Part shown: positions 1 to 9,604 of the stretch, one piece after another
Numbering within the stretch: the first letter of the stretch is position 1
Layout: every line of letters begins with the position of its first letter
Assembly: GCF_029223585.1 (NCBI RefSeq)
Contig: NZ_CP119424.1
Coordinates: 186,001 to 250,000 of the forward strand
Direction: 5' to 3'
DNA length: 64,000 bases
From: Photobacterium sp. DA100
GTDB taxonomy: Bacteria > Pseudomonadota > Gammaproteobacteria > Enterobacterales > Vibrionaceae
Notes under the pieces: model-generated
Told to the model about the DNA's origin: nothing
The model's database searches: none
The model's input: the letters and a program-made list of their open reading frames with translations, nothing else
Made by a program: the position numbers and the translations under genes

Positions 1-2643
1 CCCTTACAGGCCAAGCTGCAAAGACGTTTGACCGAGATAGAGCAGGGGTCGGCTAGGGCTCTGATAGCCAAAGCCGAGCAGCTCAATTCAGAGCTTCACA
101 ATTCCACGGGGGGGCCAGAGAAAAGCATCAAAACACTGCAGGAGCAAGCAGCTAAACAGTTGGAATTTGCGAAAGAGCTAGAGCGGGTTCTGCTCAGTGT
201 GGATGAAGCGCGCATTGAGATTCACCGTATTCAAGCCGAAAGGCAAAGCCTCAACGATGAACAAGTACTCATCAAGAATAATTTGGACTGGCTGAGAGAA
301 AGTACCGCATTCGGCGCTTCTATCAGGGCACAATTACAGCGCTTGCCAAGTCGCGTCTCCGTCAGTGCCATTCCTGATCAAATTGCCAATGCCCATATCC
401 GAAAATATGAGATCAGCCAACTTCGCACCGATACCGCTTTTGGCGACCAAGCGGGTAGCCGTACAATGATTCAGGAGGCTGACTCTGAGGTTGCATTAAA
501 GCTCAAAAAGCTACACCAAGAGCTTCTGGCTCGGCTTAAACAAGAGTATGACAAGCTGATCAATGAGCTTAGCCGCCTGCAGGCTGCCACTCTTCAATAT
601 AAAGACGAGGTGAATAATGCTCGGGTTTTTCTCCGCGAGCAGCAATTATGGATACGCAGCAACCTGCCGCTGTGGAAAAACCTGACACGGTTTGAAATGA
701 ATGTGTGGTTTGGTGCCCATACCCCCCTCAAAGTGTTGTTCGAAAGGACAACCCAGCAGCAGCAACTGGCGCTGGCGTTTTCCATTGCAGCCTACACGCT
801 GTTGTTTACCCTCTTGCGGTCAAGACTAACCCGGCTCAGCGATCAGTACAGGATGGACTACAAAAGCCTCTTCGGCCATCCGCTGAGAGATAAATTTCGC
901 TATACCTTGATTTTGTTTTTCTTAGCCGTGTTCCGGGCCGTCATTTGGCCGTTGTGGTACGGCTTGACTGCCCTTGGCATTTATTGGCTGTGGCCATTAC
1001 CGACCTCGGGTGATCTCCCCTCACTGATCTCCGCCAGCGCATGTGGTTTATTTGTCTTGGAGCTGATCCACGGGTTGACTGCCAAGGACGGGGTATTGGA
1101 TCTGCATCTCAATTGGCCTTCGGAAATTTGCCGCTACTTATGTCGCGAAAGCCGGCGGTTGCGCTGGCCGCTGATTGTTATTCTGCTTGCCTTGTATTGC
1201 ACTGAGCTGGTATCTGGCGAGAAGGAAGCAGAGGCATCACGGGTACTGTTTTTGCTGCTGGTCGGTTGTATGGCCTATATCTATACTTTTTTATTCAAGC
1301 GCGAACGTTTACCTATGGTGTTGCCGTCCCCCCTGCATCAGGGGGTACCGCTGATGCTGATCCGCGGTTTAGTCATCGGCTCTTTTTTCGTCATAATATT
1401 GATGTCTGTTATGGGGCTCTACCTGGCTTCCTGGGTATTGCTCAACTACCAGCAGTTGACTCTGTTTTTGATGTTGGGGGGGTTGCTGGCCTATCAGATG
1501 GGAGAGCGATGGCTCAAGCTGGAACACCGCCAACTGCACTATCAGCGCTTGTTGGAAAGGCGAGAGGAGTTGCTGGCCCATCAGCAAGAGCAGGCAGGCG
1601 AGCCTCCGGAGCTGGCCGAGCTGCGGGAAGTGATGCCGGAAGTAGAAGAGAGTAGTTTGGATGCAGAGCAAGTTAGCGAGCAATCGCTCACCTTGCTAAG
1701 AGGGCTATCCCTGCTCGGCTTTGTTCTGGCTTTGCTGACCTTGTGGTCGAGTGCTCTCGAGATGACCAGTTGGCTCTCCCACAAGGTCGTCTGGCAGGTA
1801 AGTGAAGTGGGCGAGACCGGGGTGGTGATGGTGGATATCACGCTTCAGTCGCTGCTGTATGCGCTTATCTCGCTACTGGTTACGTTTATTGCGGTGAAGA
1901 ATCTTCCCGGTATTTTGGAGCTGCTGGTACTGCGCAGGTTGGATCTATCCCCAGGTATGGGTTACGCCACAACGACCGTGATACGCTACTTGCTGATGCT
2001 AGTCGGGGTGTTCGCCGCTTGTTCGTTCATCGGTTTCCAATGGTCGAAGTTACAGTGGTTGGTCGCAGCGTTTGGGGTCGGCTTGGGATTTGGCCTGCAG
2101 GAGATTTTTGCCAACTTTATTTCTGGCCTGATCATCTTGTTCGAGCGGCCTATCCGTATCGGTGACATTGTCACCATCAATGAGTTGTCGGGAACGGTGA
2201 GTAAGATCAAGACCCGGGCGACCACGATCATAGACTGGGATAACAAGGAAATCGTTGTGCCTAACAAGGTTTTCATTACTGAAAAGCTGATCAACTGGTC
2301 ACTGACCGATCCTATTACCCGTATCGTGATCCCGATTGGTGTTGCCTATGGCTCTGATATCGAGCGCGTCGAGCAGCTCCTTTATCAGGCGGCCACTAGC
2401 CATCCGCTGGTGCTCAAAGAGCCCCCGCCCTCGGTATATTTTCTTGCTTTCGGCGCCAGTAGTTTAGATTTCGAATTGCGGGTTTACATTACCGCAATAG
2501 AGCATCGCTTATCGACTATCCACCTGATCAACAAGAGCATTGACCGTTTGTTCAAAGAGAACGGTATTGAGATTGCCTTCCCGCAATTGGATATCCACGT
2601 CAGGGATGTGAATCAGGGGAAAGGTAAACCACGCGGCGATTAG
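1..2643 (+). CDS. MscS-family mechanosensitive channel, MscK/MscM-like (5' truncated)
   Basis: Large mechanosensitive ion channel of the inner membrane that would release solutes on hypo-osmotic shock. The reading frame is open to the first base of the window, so the true start lies upstream and the N-terminal periplasmic part is incomplete. The visible part begins with a charged, coiled-coil-rich region of about 240 residues, then about ten hydrophobic segments, then a classic MscS core: a glycine-rich pore helix (GFGLQEIFANFISG), the beta domain motif FERPIRIGDIV and VPNKVFI near residues 690-760, and the C-terminal alpha/beta domain. This architecture matches MscK (KefA) and MscM (YjeP/YbiO type) rather than small MscS. 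Which of these it is cannot be decided without the N-terminus. It ends 31 bases before the convergent gene. Confidence 0.9.
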   Translation, partial: PLQAKLQRRLTEIEQGSARALIAKAEQLNSELHNSTGGPEKSIKTLQEQAAKQLEFAKELERVLLSVDEARIEIHRIQAERQSLNDEQVLIKNNLDWLRESTAFGASIRAQLQRLPSRVSVSAIPDQIANAHIRKYEISQLRTDTAFGDQAGSRTMIQEADSEVALKLKKLHQELLARLKQEYDKLINELSRLQAATLQYKDEVNNARVFLREQQLWIRSNLPLWKNLTRFEMNVWFGAHTPLKVLFERTTQQQQLALAFSIAAYTLLFTLLRSRLTRLSDQYRMDYKSLFGHPLRDKFRYTLILFFLAVFRAVIWPLWYGLTALGIYWLWPLPTSGDLPSLISASACGLFVLELIHGLTAKDGVLDLHLNWPSEICRYLCRESRRLRWPLIVILLALYCTELVSGEKEAEASRVLFLLLVGCMAYIYTFLFKRERLPMVLPSPLHQGVPLMLIRGLVIGSFFVIILMSVMGLYLASWVLLNYQQLTLFLMLGGLLAYQMGERWLKLEHRQLHYQRLLERREELLAHQQEQAGEPPELAELREVMPEVEESSLDAEQVSEQSLTLLRGLSLLGFVLALLTLWSSALEMTSWLSHKVVWQVSEVGETGVVMVDITLQSLLYALISLLVTFIAVKNLPGILELLVLRRLDLSPGMGYATTTVIRYLLMLVGVFAACSFIGFQWSKLQWLVAAFGVGLGFGLQEIFANFISGLIILFERPIRIGDIVTINELSGTVSKIKTRATTIIDWDNKEIVVPNKVFITEKLINWSLTDPITRIVIPIGVAYGSDIERVEQLLYQAATSHPLVLKEPPPSVYFLAFGASSLDFELRVYITAIEHRLSTIHLINKSIDRLFKENGIEIAFPQLDIHVRDVNQGKGKPRGD

Positions 2644-2674
2644 GGCTTGGTGTCCTTAGCTGCAACAAGGGAGC

Positions 2675-3610
2675 CTACAGCTGCAGCATGATTGACAGCG
2701 GGCAATGGTCACTGAGCTGATATTGTTTCAGTTGTTGTTCGGTATAAAGATATTCAGAAAAGGGTACCTCGGTGGTGTTCTTTTTTTGTATTCGGCTACC
2801 GACAATAAAGTGATCGATAAACCCGGGGTATTGCCTCACCTCCCATTGCCGTTTGCGCTTGTTATAGACCTGCGAGCGGCATTGGCTTGTTATCCCATTG
2901 GTGGCCAGTGTCGGAGCCGATGACAGTTCAGCGGTGAGAGCGGTCCAGAATTTGTCCCCCTTATTCGCCAGTCGGCGGTTAAAGTCCCCCAAAATAATAA
3001 AGGACTGTTGCTGTTCTTGCCGTTTGGCTATCCAGTTTTTGAGTACCTCAAATTGCTTTTTTAAAACAGTACAGTTCTTGTTGCGGTGACGGTTACTGTA
3101 GCAACCGCTTTTGAGGTGGACAGCTAGTAGTCTTAGTTCGTTTTTACCGTCTGGGTAGAGTGAGATATCAATACCATAGCGTAGGTATTGGTTACCCCAT
3201 ATATCCAGTTGATGGAGATCGGGGTGGCGTCGGTAATCTATTCCTTTTCGAATGGCAAAACCGACAAACTGCGGCCAGGGCCCTTTGTTGCTCTGAGTTT
3301 TCCTGCTTGAGAATTCTATCCGATATTGGTTGAGTGGAATTACCTTGCCGATTGATTGAGGGTCAGCGACTTCCTGAAAGGCCAATATGTCGGGCGATAT
3401 TTCATTGAGAACACTGGCCAATGCTCGGTAGTCACTCGCGACTCTCGATGGAACGTCCGCCCGCTGCTGTCCATTCGCTTTATCTGCTGTCAGCCAATTG
3501 AGGTTCCAGGTTGTGATGGTTACTGTACCGGTGCTGTTACTTGAGGCTGCAGCAAGTAACGGTGAAGATAATAGCAACCCAAGCGCGAGCAGTAGTTTTG
3601 AAGCGGTCAT
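2675..3610 (-). CDS. Secreted endonuclease/exonuclease/phosphatase-family protein
   Basis: A 311-residue protein with a signal peptide (hydrophobic stretch at residues 4-22, ending LAAAS), so it is probably periplasmic or secreted. It has the DNase I/exonuclease III-like fold motifs in order: TTWNLNWL (residues 33-40), AFQEV with the metal-binding Glu80, a central ILGDFNRR with the Asp/Asn pair, and a C-terminal SDHCPLS with the catalytic Asp-His. Two Cys-containing segments (SGCYS, KNCTV) may form disulfides. Family members are nucleases, phosphodiesterases or sphingomyelinase-like enzymes; the substrate cannot be read from sequence. It is a single gene convergent with the upstream channel gene. 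Confidence 0.8.
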   Translation of the reverse strand: MTASKLLLALGLLLSSPLLAAASSNSTGTVTITTWNLNWLTADKANGQQRADVPSRVASDYRALASVLNEISPDILAFQEVADPQSIGKVIPLNQYRIEFSSRKTQSNKGPWPQFVGFAIRKGIDYRRHPDLHQLDIWGNQYLRYGIDISLYPDGKNELRLLAVHLKSGCYSNRHRNKNCTVLKKQFEVLKNWIAKRQEQQQSFIILGDFNRRLANKGDKFWTALTAELSSAPTLATNGITSQCRSQVYNKRKRQWEVRQYPGFIDHFIVGSRIQKKNTTEVPFSEYLYTEQQLKQYQLSDHCPLSIMLQL

Positions 3611-3774
3611 GGGAATAGTCGGCCATCGCTGTTGAAAACGGTACTGTTACAGCGGGTGAACAAAAAGGCGATGTGTAAGAATGACGGTGCGGGAAGACAA
3701 ACAGTTTGAATGCAACAGCAGCATTGTTGCAGGCGCAAAATACACACTTCCCGAAGTTTCCATTTGTTTCTCGA

Positions 3775-4464
3775 TCAGGCTACGACCCCAAATATTCGAC
3801 CGACCACCGCTGTCAGCACCATGGCTAAAGCCCCCCAAAAAGTGACTCTAACTGCCCCAATCGTTATTGATGCTCCGCCTGCTCTTGCGGCGATGGCTCC
3901 GAGGGAAGCCAAAAAGACCAGAGAGAAGCCGGCAACCATAGTGATGAGCAGTGATAGCGGCACAATCCATGCGACCAGCAATGGAAGGGCGGCACCGATC
4001 GTAAAGGTAGTGGCAGAGAAGACGGCGGCTTGAACCGGGTTTGCTCCTTGGCTATCCGACAGTCCAATTTCATCTCGGGCGTGGGCCCCGAGTGCGTCAT
4101 GGTCCATCAGTTTTTCGGCAACTTGACGGGCCAGTATCGGATCGAGCCCTCGTTGCTCGTAAATTTGGGCAAGCTCCACGACCTCCTCTTCGTAGTCTTC
4201 TTCGAGTGAGCGCTGTTCGAGTGCCAAATCGGCTTTTTCAATATCCAGCTGTGAGCTTACCGACACATATTCGCCAGCCGCCATGGACATCGCACCGGCA
4301 ACTAAACCGGCAATACCTGCCAGAAGGATACTATCTTGAGTGGTATTGGCCGCGGCAACGCCAATAATCAGGCTGGCAGTTGATACGATGCCATCATTGG
4401 CCCCCATCACCGCTGCTCGTAGCCAGCCAGCACGGTGCGAACGGTGGTTTTCCTTGTGGCTCAT
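3775..4464 (-). CDS. VIT1/CCC1-family transporter
   Basis: A 229-residue inner-membrane protein of the vacuolar iron transporter family (VIT1/CCC1), which moves Fe(II) or Mn(II). The N-terminal helix carries the family signature VMGANDGIVSTASLIIGV, followed by GLVAGAMSMAAGEYVSV. A soluble, acidic metal-binding segment of about 60 residues (EQRSLEEDYEEEVVELAQIY through MDHDALGAHARDEIGL) precedes three further hydrophobic helices. Length and order are normal for bacterial members. It sits alone, with about 490 bases upstream holding no gene. Iron versus manganese specificity is not resolved. Confidence 0.87.
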   Translation of the reverse strand: MSHKENHRSHRAGWLRAAVMGANDGIVSTASLIIGVAAANTTQDSILLAGIAGLVAGAMSMAAGEYVSVSSQLDIEKADLALEQRSLEEDYEEEVVELAQIYEQRGLDPILARQVAEKLMDHDALGAHARDEIGLSDSQGANPVQAAVFSATTFTIGAALPLLVAWIVPLSLLITMVAGFSLVFLASLGAIAARAGGASITIGAVRVTFWGALAMVLTAVVGRIFGVVA

Positions 4465-4953
4465 ATATTATCCCCCGTTAGGTCTCTCGCCCGGTTAAAT
4501 TAAGCATAAATCAATAATCACAAATAAACGCAGTGTATTTGACAGAAGGCGAAAATATATTGCTGGCAGGCTCAGTTTGGTCAGTATGATGTGAGCGCCT
4601 GTGCTTCTGACGCCTGAGTTACAATCGGCTCAAGCTAGGGGCGTTAATAATGCCATCGCCTTACGCTTAATCGTGATTTTACCCTGTGAAAGAGGGCAGT
4701 ATTTTTAGGTGGTGATAAATACACATTCCATTCAACACAAATAAAAAATATGCGATTGTGAATGTAATCCGGTAACGACTGTTGTTATCGGCCATTTTAC
4801 CAAAGTCGTAGTCTGTTGTTTTACTAAGGTATTGATATTAATTCAATTGGTCCTTGAGGAGATATTTTTAATTATTGAAATTGTTACGTTAGTAGAATTA
4901 AATTATTTGCCATCACCTTAGAATATGAGTAGGGACAGGTAGGAAGGTGAATT
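4465..4953. other. Intergenic region without a recognised gene
   Basis: AT-rich divergent spacer between the VIT-family gene (minus) and the alpha/beta hydrolase gene (plus). It must hold both promoters. I found no convincing protein, RNA gene or repeat in it. A good Shine-Dalgarno sequence (AGGAAGG) lies just before the start at 4954. Confidence 0.5.
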
Positions 4954-5805
4954 ATGAAAAGCCAGAGCGTTAAATATTCTGATAGAGAGTTTGAATATTA
5001 TTTTTCAAATTGTCAGCAAGAGGTCAGTCAGCAGGCAAGTTCCCTCCCTCCCGTTGTTTTTATTCACGGTATCCTTAGCAGTGGCCAGCTATTTACCCAT
5101 CACATGATGCCTTATTTTAACTCGCTGGGTTTGACTACTTATTCCCTGACTCTTCGTGGCCATGGTTCACATTCCGCAAAGCCATCATCCCGGCCTTTTG
5201 ATGAGCATATTGATGATGTGGCGGCTTTTATTGAGTTTGTATACCAACAGGAGAAAAAGCCCGTGGTGGTGGCCGGGTACTCTCTCGGAGGTTTGATTAC
5301 CCAGCATGTCTGCCTGCGTGAAGAGATAAAGCCGAAATTAGCGGGTATGGTATTGATGGCATCGGTTCCCCCGCAAGGCTTTAGTCAGTTGAATCAAGCA
5401 ATGTGGCTTGATAACCCTGTTTTATCTTTGGTCTTAGGACAGTTAATGGTTATGCCGAATATGGCGTTGCTTAACCCCTATTATCGCAACGTCTTGATAG
5501 ATGCATTGTTTGCCTGCAAACCCAATGAGCAGCAGCTGGGGATGCTGCTTTCAGAGCTCAAGGCTGAAGATCTGCGGTTGTTCTTAGAGCCTCATCCTAT
5601 TGATGACAGGTTATCATTGAGTGTTCCTGTCACTGTCGTCGGGGCTCAGGAAGATAAACTGGTACCTGCATCTCAAGTGGAGGCCACGGCGGTATTTTAC
5701 GGGGTAGAGCCTGTGTTCTTCAGCCCGATGGGGCATGCAATGCCAGTGGAAAAAGAAGTGGCAAAACTAGCCGCTTACCTTGCCGGGTGGTGCAGCAGCT
5801 TGTGA
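4954..5805 (+). CDS. Alpha/beta hydrolase
   Basis: A 283-residue alpha/beta-hydrolase fold enzyme, probably an esterase or lipase-like hydrolase in the cytoplasm, as no signal peptide is visible. The oxyanion-hole motif FIHG is at residues 36-39 and the nucleophile elbow GYSLGG places Ser110. Asp234 (in GAQEDKLVP) and His261 (in PMGHAMP) complete the catalytic triad. The start is supported by AGGAAGG about 8 bases upstream of the ATG. It is monocistronic, ahead of but separate from the nap operon. The substrate is unknown. Confidence 0.82.
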   Translation: MKSQSVKYSDREFEYYFSNCQQEVSQQASSLPPVVFIHGILSSGQLFTHHMMPYFNSLGLTTYSLTLRGHGSHSAKPSSRPFDEHIDDVAAFIEFVYQQEKKPVVVAGYSLGGLITQHVCLREEIKPKLAGMVLMASVPPQGFSQLNQAMWLDNPVLSLVLGQLMVMPNMALLNPYYRNVLIDALFACKPNEQQLGMLLSELKAEDLRLFLEPHPIDDRLSLSVPVTVVGAQEDKLVPASQVEATAVFYGVEPVFFSPMGHAMPVEKEVAKLAAYLAGWCSSL

Positions 5806-5908
5806 TGCCGTTAAGGCTATCGCCTTGGTGAAATTCACTTCACGGCCTCTTCTCTTAGGCTAGTAACATCCTGATTTACATTAATGTGAGCTCGGTGTTG
5901 TCGATTTT

Positions 5909-5922
5909 TTGATCTAAAACAA
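5909..5922 (+). promoter_or_regulatory. FNR-like box upstream of nap operon
   Basis: TTGAT-CTAA-AACAA matches the FNR consensus TTGAT-N4-ATCAA at 9 of 10 positions. It lies 28 bases (centre to centre) upstream of the NarL/NarP-like site and about 160 bases before the napD start. In E. coli the nap promoter also has FNR upstream of NarP, at about 20 bases spacing. The match and context are seen; binding is inferred. Confidence 0.55.
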
Positions 5923-5935
5923 CCAATCCCTCCAA

Positions 5936-5951
5936 TACCTCTTTGTGGGTA
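5936..5951 (+). promoter_or_regulatory. 7-2-7 NarL/NarP-like binding site
   Basis: Heptamer TACCTCT (5936-5942), spacer TT, inverted heptamer GTGGGTA (5945-5951). The first matches TACYYMT fully and the second differs from AKRRGTA at one position. The 7-2-7 arrangement is the kind NarP recognises. AT-rich -10-like sequence (CATAAATTA) begins about 28 bases beyond the site centre, so the site would sit near -42 to -45, as at E. coli napF. Confidence 0.6.
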
Positions 5952-6070
5952 TCCAACCTATCCATATTAGGCATAAATTAATCAATAACCACTAAATTAT
6001 TAAGTGTATTTTTTTTGCACTTTTTGATTTGGGAAGGATTCGGTGGTGTGCCTTAAAGGGGGGCTTTGTT

Positions 6071-6331
6071 GTGAGTGAGTTCCATGTCTGCAGCTTGATT
6101 GTTTACGTCGTGGCTGAGCAGCTTGAATCAATAAAAAAGACCATAGAGAGCTTACCGGTGGCAGAGGTGCCGATTTTGGGTGAATCAGGGAAATTGGTTG
6201 TCGTGCTTGAGGGCGAGCAAAAAAACGACATTGTTGGTCATTTTGACTATATCAAGCAGTTGCCCGGGGTACTCGATACCACACTGGTTTACCACCAAAT
6301 GGAAGAACAATCTGAGCTAAAGGAAGCGTAA
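6071..6331 (+). CDS. napD: NapD, chaperone for nitrate reductase NapA
   Basis: Small cytoplasmic chaperone that binds the twin-arginine signal of NapA and helps its maturation before export. The protein begins [12 protein letters not shown], the usual NapD beta strand with the conserved His, and runs to about 86 residues. I chose GTG at 6071 because a G-rich Shine-Dalgarno lies 7-8 bases upstream and it matches the normal NapD N-terminus. A longer in-frame start at 6029 would add 14 residues not typical of the family. It is the first gene of napDAGHBC; napA begins one base after its stop. No napF or napE precedes it. Confidence 0.85.
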   Translation: MSEFHVCSLIVYVVAEQLESIKKTIESLPVAEVPILGESGKLVVVLEGEQKNDIVGHFDYIKQLPGVLDTTLVYHQMEEQSELKEA

Positions 6332-6332
6332 C

Positions 6333-8819
6333 ATGACAGTTACTAGACGTAGTTTCTTAAAGGCCAATGCAGCTATTGCTGCCGCCAGTGCAGCAGGGTT
6401 AACCATACCAGTCTCGGTGGCCAATGCCGCGGATGGCGATCAGGAAGTGAAGTGGGACAAAGCCCCATGCCGCTTCTGTGGTACGGGCTGTAGTGTGCTG
6501 GTGGGTACCAAGAATGGTCGAGTGGTGGCATCACAGGGAGACCCGGATGCACCGGTAAACAGGGGCCTTAACTGTATCAAAGGCTACTTCTTGCCTAAGA
6601 TCATGTATGGGGAAGATCGCCTGACCCAACCGTTATTGCGAAAGAGAGACGGCCAGTATCACAAGGAAGGTGAGTTCACCCCGGTCAGCTGGGATGAAGC
6701 CTTCGATGTGATGGCTGACAAGTTCAAGCAGGCACTGAAAGACAAAGGTCCTTCTGCCGTTGGTATGTTCGGCTCTGGCCAGTGGACAGTCTGGGAAGGC
6801 TATGCCGCGGCGAAATTGTACAAGGCGGGTTTCCGCTCCAACAATATTGACCCGAACGCCCGCCACTGTATGGCGTCAGCGGTCGTTGGGTTTGGCCGTA
6901 CCTTCGGTATGGACGAGCCTATGGGTAGCTATGACGATCTCGAACATGCCGATGCCTTCGTGCTTTGGGGATCTAACATGGCTGAGATGCACCCAATTCT
7001 CTGGACCCGCCTGACCGACCGCCGTCTGTCATCTGACAAGGTGAAAGTTGCAGTACTGTCGACCTTTACCCACCGCAGCTATGAGTTGGCTGACAACCCA
7101 ATCATTTTCAAGCCGCAGACCGATCTGGCTATCCTCAACTTTGTTGCCCATTACATAATCGCCAATGACAAGGTCAACACGGACTTCATGGACAAGCATG
7201 TCAACATCCGCAAGGGTGTGACGGATATCGGTTATGGTTTGCGCCCAACCCATCCATTGGAAAAAGCAGCCAAGAACCCGGGTAGCGGTGATTCGACGCC
7301 GATGAGTTTCGACGATTACGCCAAGTTTGTCTCGACCTATACCGCGGAATACACCTCGGAGCTGACAGGGGTACCGGTCGACCAGCTTAACGCGTTGGCC
7401 GAAATGTACGCCAACCCGGAAACCAAGGTGGTGTCCTACTGGACCATGGGCTTCAACCAGCACACCCGCGGTGTATGGGCCAATAACCTGATTTATAACA
7501 TCCATTTGCTGACCGGTAAGATCTCCAAGCCGGGCTGTGGCCCATTCTCGCTGACTGGCCAGCCATCAGCCTGCGGTACGGCGCGTGAGGTCGGCACCTT
7601 TGCCCACCGCTTGCCAGCCGACATGGTGGTGATGAATCCGAAGCACCGTGAAATGTGTGAAACCCACTGGAATATCCCAGAAGGCACGATCCCACCGAAG
7701 CCGGGTTACCACGCGATTTTGCAAGACCGGATGCTCAAAGATCGCCAGCTCAATGCCTACTGGGTGATGTGTAACAACAACATGCAGGCCGGGCCGAATA
7801 TCAACGAGGAGCGCCTGCCTGGCTACCGTGATCCCGCTAACTTCATCGTGACTTCTGATCCTTACCCAACCGTTACGGCCATGGCATCGGACTTGATCTT
7901 GCCAACCGCAATGTGGGTGGAAAAAGAAGGGGCATACGGTAACGCCGAACGCCGCACCCAGTTCTGGCACCAGCAGATCAGTGCGCCGGGCGAGGCGAAG
8001 TCGGACTTGTGGCAGCTGATGGAATTTTCTAAGCGCTTCAAAGTTGAGGAAGTGTGGCCGCAGGAATTGATAGCCAAGAAACCTGAGCTCAAAGGCAAAA
8101 CGCTGTTTGAGGTGCTGTTCAAAAACGGCAAGGCCGATAAATACAGCTTGGATGAAATCGCCGCCGACCAGCTCAACGACGAATCCCGTCACTTTGGCTT
8201 CTATGTTCAGAAAGGTTTGTTCGAAGAGTACGCCTATTTCGGTCGCGGTCATGCCCACGATTTGGCACCGTTTGATATGTACCACCAGTCCCGTGGTTTG
8301 CGTTGGCCTGTGGTTGATGGCAAGGAAACGGTATGGCGTTACTCCGAAGGCTATGACCCGTATGTGAAGAAAGGCGAAGAGTTCGCTTTCTACGGCAAGC
8401 CGGACAAAAAAGCGGTGATTTTCGCGCTGCCGTACGAGCCGCCAGCGGAATCACCGGATAACGAGTATGACCTGTGGCTGTCGACTGGACGGGTACTGGA
8501 GCACTGGCATACCGGTTCGATGACCCGCCGTGTGCCGGAGCTATACCGCTCCTTCCCGGATGCGGTGCTCTACATGCACCCGCTCGATGCCAAAGAGCGC
8601 GGGCTACGCCGGGGCGATGCTGTGAAAATTGTTTCCCGCCGTGGTGAGGTACTCACCCATGTGGAAACTCGCGGGCGTAACCGGGTTCCGCAAGGCTTGG
8701 TGTATATGCCTTTCTTTGACGCCGGGCAGTTGACCAACAAACTCACGCTTGATGCGACCGATCCAATTTCGAAAGAAACGGACTTCAAGAAATGTGCAGT
8801 GAAGGTGGTTAAAGCCTAA
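6333..8819 (+). CDS. napA: Periplasmic nitrate reductase catalytic subunit NapA
   Basis: Molybdoenzyme that reduces nitrate to nitrite in the periplasm. The 828-residue length is standard. A twin-arginine signal is at residues 4-32 (TRRSFLK, then VSVANA cleavage region). The [4Fe-4S] ligands are Cys46, Cys49, Cys53 and Cys81 (CRFCGTGC and LNCIKG), and Cys179 in NARHCM is the expected molybdenum ligand. C-terminal segments such as [17 protein letters not shown] bind the bis-MGD cofactor. It receives electrons from NapB and NapC/NapGH encoded downstream, with NapD upstream as chaperone. The gene is intact. Confidence 0.97.
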   Translation: MTVTRRSFLKANAAIAAASAAGLTIPVSVANAADGDQEVKWDKAPCRFCGTGCSVLVGTKNGRVVASQGDPDAPVNRGLNCIKGYFLPKIMYGEDRLTQPLLRKRDGQYHKEGEFTPVSWDEAFDVMADKFKQALKDKGPSAVGMFGSGQWTVWEGYAAAKLYKAGFRSNNIDPNARHCMASAVVGFGRTFGMDEPMGSYDDLEHADAFVLWGSNMAEMHPILWTRLTDRRLSSDKVKVAVLSTFTHRSYELADNPIIFKPQTDLAILNFVAHYIIANDKVNTDFMDKHVNIRKGVTDIGYGLRPTHPLEKAAKNPGSGDSTPMSFDDYAKFVSTYTAEYTSELTGVPVDQLNALAEMYANPETKVVSYWTMGFNQHTRGVWANNLIYNIHLLTGKISKPGCGPFSLTGQPSACGTAREVGTFAHRLPADMVVMNPKHREMCETHWNIPEGTIPPKPGYHAILQDRMLKDRQLNAYWVMCNNNMQAGPNINEERLPGYRDPANFIVTSDPYPTVTAMASDLILPTAMWVEKEGAYGNAERRTQFWHQQISAPGEAKSDLWQLMEFSKRFKVEEVWPQELIAKKPELKGKTLFEVLFKNGKADKYSLDEIAADQLNDESRHFGFYVQKGLFEEYAYFGRGHAHDLAPFDMYHQSRGLRWPVVDGKETVWRYSEGYDPYVKKGEEFAFYGKPDKKAVIFALPYEPPAESPDNEYDLWLSTGRVLEHWHTGSMTRRVPELYRSFPDAVLYMHPLDAKERGLRRGDAVKIVSRRGEVLTHVETRGRNRVPQGLVYMPFFDAGQLTNKLTLDATDPISKETDFKKCAVKVVKA

Positions 8820-8836
8820 CTATTGGAAACAGACTG

Positions 8837-9604
8837 ATGAAGCGTTCACCTCTCAAATCATCACAAAGCCGCCGCCGTTTCCTCCGGGATGCCGCGCGAA
8901 CGGCTGTGGGTGTGGGAGCGGCAGCGACCGTACTCGGACTACAGAGCAAACAAAGCCAGGCTGACAGCAGCGGTGTGCCGATAAGGCCGCCGGGTGCATT
9001 GCCTGAGCCGGAGTTTTTGCAGGCTTGCTTGCGCTGTGGGTTATGCGTTCAGGCGTGTCCTTACGATACCTTGAAGCTGGCAAGCTTGTTGTCGCCAGTG
9101 GCCTCGGGGACACCGTATTTTACCGCCCGAGCGATTCCGTGTGAGATGTGTGAAGACATCCCCTGTGTGGCAGCCTGCCCGAGTGGCGCGCTGGATCAAG
9201 GCCTGACCGATATCGATGATGCCCGGATGGGCACCGCGGTGTTGATTGACCATGAAACCTGCCTCAACTGGTTGGGTTTGCGCTGTGATGTGTGCCATCG
9301 GGTTTGTCCGCTGATTGATGAAGCGATCACCCTAGAACCGATCCGCAACCAACGTACCGGCTACCATGCCAAGTTTATCCCGACGGTGCATTCAGATGTC
9401 TGTACCGGCTGCGGTAAATGCGAGCAAGCCTGTGTGCTGGATGAAGCGGCGATCAAGGTTGTGCCGACGGCATTAGCCAAAGGCGAGCTCGGTCACCACT
9501 ACCGCTTGGGTTGGGAAGAAAAGGCCAAGAAAGGGGAAAGCCTGATCCCTGAGGATCTGACTTTGCCAGCTCACAAGCCGGGTAACAGTGGAGGAGGTCA
9601 GTAA
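8837..9604 (+). CDS. napG: NapG, ferredoxin-type protein
   Basis: Periplasmic iron-sulfur protein that, with the membrane protein NapH, passes electrons from menaquinol or ubiquinol toward NapAB. The 255-residue protein has a twin-arginine signal (SRRRFLRDA near residue 12) and four cysteine clusters typical of [4Fe-4S] ferredoxins: [35 protein letters not shown] and [12 protein letters not shown]. It begins 17 bases after napA, and its stop overlaps the napH start by one base (TAATG), so translation is probably coupled. Confidence 0.95.
   Translation: MKRSPLKSSQSRRRFLRDAARTAVGVGAAATVLGLQSKQSQADSSGVPIRPPGALPEPEFLQACLRCGLCVQACPYDTLKLASLLSPVASGTPYFTARAIPCEMCEDIPCVAACPSGALDQGLTDIDDARMGTAVLIDHETCLNWLGLRCDVCHRVCPLIDEAITLEPIRNQRTGYHAKFIPTVHSDVCTGCGKCEQACVLDEAAIKVVPTALAKGELGHHYRLGWEEKAKKGESLIPEDLTLPAHKPGNSGGGQ

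Noticed and set aside
5901..5914. TCGATTTTTTGATC as an FNR palindrome
   Set aside because: The arms do not fit TTGAT/ATCAA; the overlapping site TTGAT-CTAA-AACAA at 5909-5922 is much better.
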